DNA of 64,000 bases from Nonomuraea soli (lineage in GTDB: Bacteria; Actinomycetota; Actinomycetes; Streptosporangiales; Streptosporangiaceae), in assembly GCF_013761175.1 (NCBI RefSeq), contig NZ_JACDUR010000008.1:516546-580545 (forward strand), in the 5' to 3' direction. Each line of letters starts with the position of its first letter. The stretch's first letter is position 1. A program made the translations under genes and the position numbers. The notes below the pieces were generated by a model. The model was given only the letters and a program-made list of their open reading frames with translations, searched no databases and had not been told where the DNA came from. Positions 58,258 to 64,000 of the stretch are shown here, in pieces.

Positions 58258-59487
58258 GTGCCCGCCGACCAGGCTCTGGTCCGCCGCGCCAATCTCTCCC
58301 TGGTGCTGCGCCACCTGCGCGAGCGCGGCCCTCGTTCGCGGGCGGCCGTCGCCGCCGAGACCGGACTCAACAAGACCACGGTCACCAGCCTGGTGGCCGA
58401 GCTGCAGGCACGCGGCCTGCTGAAGGAGACCGGACCGCAGCACGAGGGCGCGATCGGCCGCCCCGGGCTGCCACTGGCGCTGGACGGATCGGCGGTCGGG
58501 GCGCTGGGCGTCGAGGTCAACGTCGACTACATCGCCGTGTTCGCCACCGACCTGGGCGGGCGCGTGCTGATCGACCGCCGGGTGAGCTTCGACGCGATGG
58601 GCTGCCCGGCCGAGCGCACCCTGACCGAGCTCGACAGCGTCATCCGGCAGGCCTCCGACGGGCTGCGAGCGCTGGGCGTGCACCTGGCGGGCATCACCGT
58701 GGCCGTCCCCGGCCTGGTCGACACCGGCTGCGGCATCGTCGTGGTCGCGCCCAACCTAGGCTGGCACAACGTGCCGGTCGCCGCCCGGCTCAGCGGCCGC
58801 GCGGGACAGGAAGGCGTCGAGCTCCTGGCACAGGCGCCGATCACCGTCGACAACGACGCCAACCTGGCCGCGCTGGCGGAACACACCGCCACCGGCGTCT
58901 CCGACCTGGTCTACCTCACCGGCGAGGTCGGCGTCGGCGGCGGCATCATCGCCGGAGGCCGCCTGCTCGGCGGCGCCGACGGCTTCGCGGGCGAGGTCGG
59001 CCACGTCCTGGTCGACCCCGGCGGCGAACGGTGCGGCTGCGGGCGCAGCGGCTGCTGGGAGACCAAGGTGGGCCTGGCCGCCCTCATCCGCAAGGTCTCG
59101 CCCGAGCAGGCGTACGGCACGCCGCACCAGGTGCTGCGCGACCCCGAGGAACGCCTGGCCGAGCTGCAACTGCTGCGCGCGGCCGGCGAGCCGGGCGTGG
59201 AGGAGGCGCTGGCCGAGGTGGGCCGCTGGCTCGGACGCGGCGCCGCCACCCTGGTCAACCTGTTCAACCCGCGCGTCATCGTCCTGGGCGGCTACTTCGC
59301 CCAGCTCGCCGAAGCGCTCATCCCCGTCGCCCAGGAGGAGCTGGAGCGCATCGGCGTGGCCGGATCGGTCGCCCGCTGCCGCTTCGTCGCCTCCGGCCTC
59401 GGCTTCGGCGCCGCCTCGCGCGGCGCGGCCGGAGTCGTGGTGCAGCGGGTGCTGGCCGACCCGACCCTGATCGCCGTCCGACCCTGA
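58258..59487 (+). CDS. ROK-family transcriptional repressor (XylR/NagC type)
   Basis: A 409-residue sugar-responsive repressor. Residues ~10-65 are a winged HTH (LRERGPRSRAAVAAETGLNKTTVTSLVAELQARGLLKE); the rest is a ROK fold with VAVPGLVDTGCGIV, ITVDNDANLAALAEH, YLTGEVGVGGGIIAGG, and the zinc motif GEVGHVLVDPGG with CGCGRSGCWE. GTG 58258 has GGAGG 6 nt upstream. It heads the CUT2 transport genes and likely represses them through the 58216 dyad until its sugar is present. Confidence 0.92.
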   Translation: MPADQALVRRANLSLVLRHLRERGPRSRAAVAAETGLNKTTVTSLVAELQARGLLKETGPQHEGAIGRPGLPLALDGSAVGALGVEVNVDYIAVFATDLGGRVLIDRRVSFDAMGCPAERTLTELDSVIRQASDGLRALGVHLAGITVAVPGLVDTGCGIVVVAPNLGWHNVPVAARLSGRAGQEGVELLAQAPITVDNDANLAALAEHTATGVSDLVYLTGEVGVGGGIIAGGRLLGGADGFAGEVGHVLVDPGGERCGCGRSGCWETKVGLAALIRKVSPEQAYGTPHQVLRDPEERLAELQLLRAAGEPGVEEALAEVGRWLGRGAATLVNLFNPRVIVLGGYFAQLAEALIPVAQEELERIGVAGSVARCRFVASGLGFGAASRGAAGVVVQRVLADPTLIAVRP

Positions 59488-59499
59488 CAGGAGGGGCCC

Positions 59500-60978
59500 A
59501 TGCTGGAGATGCGGGGAATCGTCAAGGAATTCCCCGGCGTGCGCGCGCTGGACCACGTCGACCTGCTCGTGCGGGCCGGTGAGGCGCACTGTTTGCTGGG
59601 CCAGAACGGGGCGGGCAAATCGACGCTCATCAAGATCCTGGCCGGGGTGCACCGGCCGGACGAGGGCACGATCACCTTCAACGGCGCCGACTACCGCCCC
59701 TCCAGCCCGCTGCACGCCCTGCGCGCCGGCTTCGCCACCATCTACCAGGAGCTCGACCTGGTCGACGGGCTGAGCGTGGCCGAGAACATCCTGCTCGGCC
59801 ACGAACCCGCCCGATTAGGCTTCAGCCTGCGCGGCCGGGCCAACGCCGTCGCCCGGCAGGTGCTCGCCCGCCTGGGCCACCCGGAGATCAGGCCCACCAC
59901 CGAGGTCGGGCGCCTGTCGCCGGCCGCCAAGCAGATCGTCTCCATGGCCCGCGCGCTGTCGCACGAGGCCAAGCTCATCGTGATGGACGAGCCGTCGGCC
60001 GCGCTGGCCCACGACGAGGTGGCCAACCTCTTCCGCATCATCCGCGAGCTGACCGCCCAGGGCGTGGCCGTCATCTACATCTCCCACCGCCTGGAGGAGA
60101 TCCGCGAGATCGGCGACCGCGTCACCGTGCTGAAGGACGGCCGCACCGTCGAGGTGGGCCTGCCCGCCCGCGACACGCCCACCGACCGGCTCGTCTCGCT
60201 GATGACCGGGCGCACCGTGGAGTACCTCTTCCCGCCCCGCGCCTCCCGCCCGCCCGGCCAGGAGATCCTGCGCGTGGAGGACCTGACCGGTCCCGGCGTC
60301 AGCTTCTCCGTCCGCGAAGGGGAGATCGTCGGCCTGGCCGGTCTCGTCGGCTCGGGCCGTACGGAGATCCTCGAAGCGGTGTACGGCGCGCGCCGTGCCG
60401 CCGGCCGCGTCTACCTGCACGGCAGGCAGGTACGGCCGGGCGAGCCGCACACGATGGTGCGCCGCGGCCTGGGCCTGGCCCCCGAGGAGCGCAAGGCCCA
60501 GGCGCTGCTGCTCGACCAGAGCGTCACCGCCAACATCACCCTGGGCAGCCTGCCCGGCTTCGCCCGCCTGGGCTGGCTGGACCGCGCACGCGAGGCCGAG
60601 GAGGCCAGAAGGCTGGCCGACCTGCTGGCCATCAGGCCGCCCGACCCCGAGCGGCCGATCAAGACCCTGTCGGGCGGCAACCAGCAGAAGGCCGTGCTGG
60701 CCCGCTGGCTGGTCGGCAACCGCAGGCTGCTGCTGCTCGACGAGCCCACGCGCGGCGTGGACGTGGGCGCCAGAGCCGAGCTGTACGCGGTCATCAGGCG
60801 CCTGGCCGACCAGGGGATCGGGGTGCTGCTGGTCTCCAGCGAGGTGCCCGAGGTGCTGGGCCTGTCGGACCGCGTGCTGGTGATGCGCGAGGGCGCGCTG
60901 ATCCACCAGGCCGACGCGGCCGAGCTGGATGAACACGCCGTCCTGGACATGATCATGCAAGGGAGCCTCACACCATGA
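59500..60978 (+). CDS. Sugar ABC transporter ATP-binding protein, double (CUT2)
   Basis: A 492-residue ATPase of two fused domains. The first has Walker A GQNGAGKST (34-42), signature LSPAAKQ and Walker B LIVMDEPSAAL; the second has a degenerate Walker A (GLVGSGRTE), LAPEERKAQALLLDQSV, signature LSGGNQQK and Walker B LLLLDEPTRGVDVG. This is the RbsA/XylG/MglA pattern. GGAGGGG lies 7 nt before the ATG. It powers the permease encoded next; its stop overlaps a 14-codon frame that leads into that gene. Confidence 0.93.
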   Translation: MLEMRGIVKEFPGVRALDHVDLLVRAGEAHCLLGQNGAGKSTLIKILAGVHRPDEGTITFNGADYRPSSPLHALRAGFATIYQELDLVDGLSVAENILLGHEPARLGFSLRGRANAVARQVLARLGHPEIRPTTEVGRLSPAAKQIVSMARALSHEAKLIVMDEPSAALAHDEVANLFRIIRELTAQGVAVIYISHRLEEIREIGDRVTVLKDGRTVEVGLPARDTPTDRLVSLMTGRTVEYLFPPRASRPPGQEILRVEDLTGPGVSFSVREGEIVGLAGLVGSGRTEILEAVYGARRAAGRVYLHGRQVRPGEPHTMVRRGLGLAPEERKAQALLLDQSVTANITLGSLPGFARLGWLDRAREAEEARRLADLLAIRPPDPERPIKTLSGGNQQKAVLARWLVGNRRLLLLDEPTRGVDVGARAELYAVIRRLADQGIGVLLVSSEVPEVLGLSDRVLVMREGALIHQADAAELDEHAVLDMIMQGSLTP

Positions 60979-61019
60979 CCGATCCCGCCGCCCCGCGGCC
61001 GACGGAGGAAGTCCCATGA
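60975..61019 (+). other. 14-codon linking reading frame
   Basis: An ATG at 60975 overlaps the ATPase stop (ATGA) and the frame MTDPAAPRPTEEVP ends at a TGA that overlaps the permease ATG (ATGA at 61016-61019). It spans the 37-base gap between the two genes. It may pass ribosomes along; it could also be chance. Confidence 0.3.
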
Positions 61020-62020
61020 CCAGCCCCGACCTCAAGAAGGCGGCGCCCTCCGGCCTGCTCGGCCGCACCGGCCTGACCGGGCTCGGACAGGCGCGGCACC
61101 TGGGCCTGGTGGCCGCCCTGGTGCTGCTGGCCGCAGTCGGCCTGGTCACCAGGCCCGACACCTTCGCCACCACCTCCAACCTCGTCAGCATCCTGTCGCT
61201 GGCCGCCACCATCGGCGTGATCACCGTCGGCATGACCTTCGTCATCATCGGCGGCGGCATCGACCTGTCGGTCGGCGCGATCATGGCGCTGGCCTCGGTA
61301 TGGGCGACGACCCTGGCCACCCAGGAGTTCGGCCCGTTCGTCATGGTGCTCTGCGCGCTGCTGGTCGGCACCGGCGCGGGACTGGTCAACGGGCTGCTCA
61401 TCTCCTACGGCCGGCTGGTGCCGTTCATCGCCACGCTGGCGATGCTGGTCGCGGCGCGCGGCCTGGCCCAGCGCATGTCCGACCGCAAGACCCAGCTCGT
61501 CCAGGCCGAGAACACCGCCCTGGTCGAGCTGTCGACCACCCGCTGGCTCGGCATCCCGCTGCTGGTGTTCATCTTCGCGCTGGTCGTGGCGCTGGGCTGG
61601 GTCGTGCTCAACCGCACCACCTTCGGCCGGCGCACCTACGCGGTGGGCGGCAACCCCGAGGCGGCCAGGCTGGCCGGCATCAACGTGCGCCGCCACACCA
61701 TGCTGCTGTACGCGCTGTCAGGACTGTGCTGCGGCATCGCCGCCGTGCTGATCATGGCGCGCACCACCACCGGCTCCTCCACCCACGGAGACCTCTACGA
61801 GCTGGACGCCATCGCCGCCGTCATCATCGGCGGCACCCTGCTCACCGGCGGCCGGGGCACCATCATCGGCTCCATCCTCGGCCTGCTGATCTTCACCCTG
61901 ATCACGAACCTCTTCATCCTCAACGGGCTCAACACCAGCGACCAGCTGATCGCCAAGGGCCTGATCATCGTCGTCGCCGTCCTGCTCCAGCGGCGTAATC
62001 TCAAGGAGAGAACCTTATGA
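61016..62020 (+). CDS. Sugar ABC transporter permease (CUT2)
   Basis: A 334-residue membrane permease with ~9 helices. TVGMTFVIIGGGIDLSVGAIMAL, LVPFIATLAMLVAARGLAQ, YAVGGNPEAARLAGINV and LDAIAAVIIGGTLLTGGRGTIIGSILG are the CUT2 marks. GGAGGAAG lies 5 nt before the ATG. It overlaps the binding-protein gene by ATGA. The translocated sugar is unknown; the ROK regulator points to a mono- or disaccharide. Confidence 0.92.
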   Translation: MTSPDLKKAAPSGLLGRTGLTGLGQARHLGLVAALVLLAAVGLVTRPDTFATTSNLVSILSLAATIGVITVGMTFVIIGGGIDLSVGAIMALASVWATTLATQEFGPFVMVLCALLVGTGAGLVNGLLISYGRLVPFIATLAMLVAARGLAQRMSDRKTQLVQAENTALVELSTTRWLGIPLLVFIFALVVALGWVVLNRTTFGRRTYAVGGNPEAARLAGINVRRHTMLLYALSGLCCGIAAVLIMARTTTGSSTHGDLYELDAIAAVIIGGTLLTGGRGTIIGSILGLLIFTLITNLFILNGLNTSDQLIAKGLIIVVAVLLQRRNLKERTL

Positions 62021-63066
62021 AGCGCAGAGGATTCCTTGTCGGCGGTGCCGTCCTGGGCGCCGGCACCCTCGTGTCTGCCTGCACCAGCAACGAGCCCGCC
62101 GCCACGGCCAACTCACCCGCCCCTGCCCCCGCCGCCACCGCCACCGGCGGCAACGACCAGCCCGGCACCAAGGTGGTCATCGGCTTCTCCGCCCCCGCCG
62201 CCGACCACGGCTGGATCGCGGCGATCGCCAAGAACGCCGAGGCGACCGCCAAGCAGTACCCCGACATCGAGTTCAAGCCCGTCGAACCGACCAACGACAT
62301 CAACGCCCAGATCTCCGCGGTCGAATCGCTCATCCAGGCCAAGGTCAACGCCCTGGTCCTGCTGCCCAACGACGGCCAGCAGCTCAACCAGGTCGCCCTG
62401 GCCGCCACCGCCGCCGGCATCCCGGTGATCAACCTCGACCGCATCTTCCCCGACAAGCTCGCCTACCGGACCTGGATCGGCGGCGACAACTACGGCATGG
62501 GCGTGGCCGCCGGGCACTACATCGGCAAGAAGCTCAAGGACAAGGGGGTCAGCAACCCGGTCATCGTGGAGATCCAGGGCATCGCCACGCTTCCGCTGAC
62601 CCAGGACCGCAGCAAGGGCTTCGAGGACGCGCTCAAGACGTACGGCTTCAGCGTGACCGCCAAGCAGGACGCGCAGTTCACCGTGGAGACCGGCAACGAG
62701 GTCGCCACCAGCCTGCTGCAGGCGCACAAGAAGATCGACGCCATGTGGAACCACGACGACGACCAGGGCGTGGGCGTGCTCGCGGCCATCAAGGAGTCGG
62801 GACGCAACGAGTTCTTCATGGTCGGCGGCGCCGGATCCGCCAACGCCATGCGCGAGATCCAGGCCGGATCCAGCGTGCTGGAGGCGACCGTCACCTACAG
62901 CCCGACCATGGCCTCCTCGGCGATCAAGCTGGCCAGGCTCGTCGCCCAGGGCAAGGGCATGACGGACCTGGTGGAGACCCAGGTGCCGCAGTCGATCACG
63001 CTCGCCTCGGAGACCATCACCAAGGAGAACGTGGAGAAGTACCTGCCGCTGGGCTTCGAGTCCTGA
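62017..63066 (+). CDS. Sugar-binding lipoprotein with Tat-like signal (CUT2)
   Basis: A 349-residue lipoprotein. The signal KRRGFLVGGAVLGAGTLVSAC has a twin-arginine RRxFL motif and a lipobox with Cys22, so it may be exported folded. After a Pro/Ala/Thr linker comes the Peripla_BP_4 fold (VVIGFSAPAADHGWIAAIAKNAE, VNALVLLPNDGQQLNQ, IPVINLDRIF, MWNHDDDQGVGVLAAI, NEFFMVGGAGSANAMREI). AAGGAGAG precedes the ATG, which overlaps the permease stop. Binds the sugar for the transporter. Confidence 0.93.
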   Translation: MKRRGFLVGGAVLGAGTLVSACTSNEPAATANSPAPAPAATATGGNDQPGTKVVIGFSAPAADHGWIAAIAKNAEATAKQYPDIEFKPVEPTNDINAQISAVESLIQAKVNALVLLPNDGQQLNQVALAATAAGIPVINLDRIFPDKLAYRTWIGGDNYGMGVAAGHYIGKKLKDKGVSNPVIVEIQGIATLPLTQDRSKGFEDALKTYGFSVTAKQDAQFTVETGNEVATSLLQAHKKIDAMWNHDDDQGVGVLAAIKESGRNEFFMVGGAGSANAMREIQAGSSVLEATVTYSPTMASSAIKLARLVAQGKGMTDLVETQVPQSITLASETITKENVEKYLPLGFES

Positions 63067-63072
63067 CAGCGG

Positions 63073-63110
63073 GCGGCGCCTCCCGCGCCGTGAGGTTCGG
63101 GAGGCGCCGC
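63073..63110. terminator. Bidirectional hairpin terminator
   Basis: GCGGCGCCTCCC (63073-63084) and its exact complement (63099-63110) enclose a 14-nt loop between the convergent transporter operon and kinase gene. Confidence 0.85.
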
Positions 63111-63112
63111 GC

Positions 63113-64000
63113 TCAGCCGAGCAGCACCTGTTCGAGCACGTGGTCGCCGATGGCCGCCATGGCCGGGTTGTCGGCCGAGAACGTCGCCAGGCCGCTGCCC
63201 ATCGCCAGCGCCCAGCCGCGGGCACGCTGCCAGGTCACCTCGTCGGCGTCGACGTGGGCGCGGAAGACCTCGCGCGCCTTCTCGTCGAAGACCAGCCATC
63301 CGGCGGCCAGGTCGGTGGCGGGGTCGCCGCTGGTCAGGTCACCGAAATCGAGCACCGCCGCCAGCTCGACACCGCGCCCACCGCCACTCGCACCGCGCTC
63401 ACCGTTGCGCGGGCCGCCCCCGCCACCGCCTGGGGCGCGCTCGCCGTCGTGGGCACCGTGCCCGCTGCCACTGACCAGCAGGTTGCCCGGGTGCGGGTCG
63501 CCGTGCAGCCACACCGGCGGCCCCTGCCACGGCGGTAGGTCGACCAGCGTCTCCCACAGCGCCAGCAGCTCCTCGCGCCGCTCCAGGTGGGGCAGCCGCT
63601 GGCGCAGTGCCTGATCGCGCTTCGGCAGCGCAACGCCGCGCACGGGGTTGGGCGGCGCGTCCGCCGGAGCGGGCCGATGCAGCTGGTTCATGAACGCCGC
63701 CAGCTGCGGCGCCAGCGGGGCCCGCTCCGACGGCGGCACCTCGGTCACCGTCGTCCCCTCGAACCACGGCGCGATCGTCCACGGCCACGGATACCCCTCA
63801 CCCGGCACCCCCGCCCTCACCGGGACGGGCAGCGCCACCTCCACGTATCCGGCCAGCACCGGCATCCACCGCTGCTCGTTGACGATCAGGGTCACCGCGA
63901 CCTCACGCCGCGGCAGCCGTACGGCCAGGTCCGTCCCCAGCCGGTAGATCACGTTGTCCCAGCCGTTGGCGACGAGGGTGAGGGGCCCCGCGAGATCGGG
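63113..64000 (-). CDS. Aminoglycoside phosphotransferase family kinase, partial
   Basis: The gene runs off the right edge; the frame is open to base 64000 and reads LTLVANGWDNVIYRLGTDLAVRLPRR across the boundary, the nucleotide-binding start of the APH fold. WLHGDPHPGNLLVS is the catalytic loop and VLDFGDLTSGDPATDLA the metal-binding Asp motif. Between the two lies a ~33-residue Gly/Arg-rich insert (GAPGGGGGGP-like) not normal for the family. It phosphorylates a small hydroxylated substrate, perhaps an antibiotic; a resistance role is not shown. Confidence 0.88.
   Translation of the reverse strand, partial: PDLAGPLTLVANGWDNVIYRLGTDLAVRLPRREVAVTLIVNEQRWMPVLAGYVEVALPVPVRAGVPGEGYPWPWTIAPWFEGTTVTEVPPSERAPLAPQLAAFMNQLHRPAPADAPPNPVRGVALPKRDQALRQRLPHLERREELLALWETLVDLPPWQGPPVWLHGDPHPGNLLVSGSGHGAHDGERAPGGGGGGPRNGERGASGGGRGVELAAVLDFGDLTSGDPATDLAAGWLVFDEKAREVFRAHVDADEVTWQRARGWALAMGSGLATFSADNPAMAAIGDHVLEQVLLG

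Overview
The window is a very GC-rich (roughly 70% or more) chromosomal segment from an actinomycete. Support comes from GTG/TTG starts, many apparently leaderless genes, a menaquinone/siderophore-type isochorismate synthase, mycothiol-dependent-isomerase-like DinB proteins, an Rv2578c-type radical SAM protein, a HicB-like/DUF4097 gene pair and two ECF42-type sigma factors. The gene set recalls Streptosporangiales or a relative, but nothing here fixes the genus. No rRNA, tRNA or CRISPR array was recognised.

Left part (1-26.3 kb): the end of an inositol-monophosphatase-like gene coupled to a HAD phosphatase; a secreted beta-propeller phytase behind a PHO-box-like repeat; a CUT2 sugar ABC transporter (lipoprotein, permease, single-domain ATPase); YigZ; cold-shock protein; isochorismate synthase; SGNH hydrolase; a regulator-nuclease operon (GntR/TetR double-HTH regulator plus secreted HNH nuclease) divergent from an FAD monooxygenase across a nested 29-bp palindrome; a glycosyltransferase; a tricorn-like protease; a DUF418 membrane protein; the HicB-like/DUF4097 pair; a radical SAM protein interrupted by an intein at an Fe-S cysteine; HAD, TetR, a class B penicillin-binding protein and a PlsC acyltransferase.

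Accessory part (about 26.3-38 kb): lower gene density and many broken genes. It holds remnants of a serine recombinase, a large integrase, an HU-like protein, a CHAP-domain lysin and a holin-like protein, each broken by stops or one-base indels. It also holds intact small genes: an RHH/PIN toxin-antitoxin pair, zinc-ribbon proteins, two paralogous membrane-anchored proteins, a DoxX-like protein, an IF2_N-like protein, and a UTRA regulator below a perfect 28-bp palindrome. This reads as a decaying phage- or ICE-like element.

Right part (38-64 kb): a four-gene overlapping operon (MerR, small membrane protein, double-DGPF protein, ECF42 sigma); a solo tyrosine integrase; alpha/beta hydrolase; SufS-like PLP enzyme; WS/DGAT acyltransferase; an AlkZ-like winged-helix protein; GNAT; an adenosine-deaminase-like enzyme with altered active-site residues; an ATP-dependent DNA ligase; a second DGPF-ECF42 pair; then a run of one-component regulators (MarR, TetR, HxlR, MarR) beside likely target enzymes. 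The window closes with a ROK-regulated CUT2 sugar transporter (regulator, double ATPase, permease, Tat-type lipoprotein) and a partial aminoglycoside-phosphotransferase-like kinase running off the right edge.
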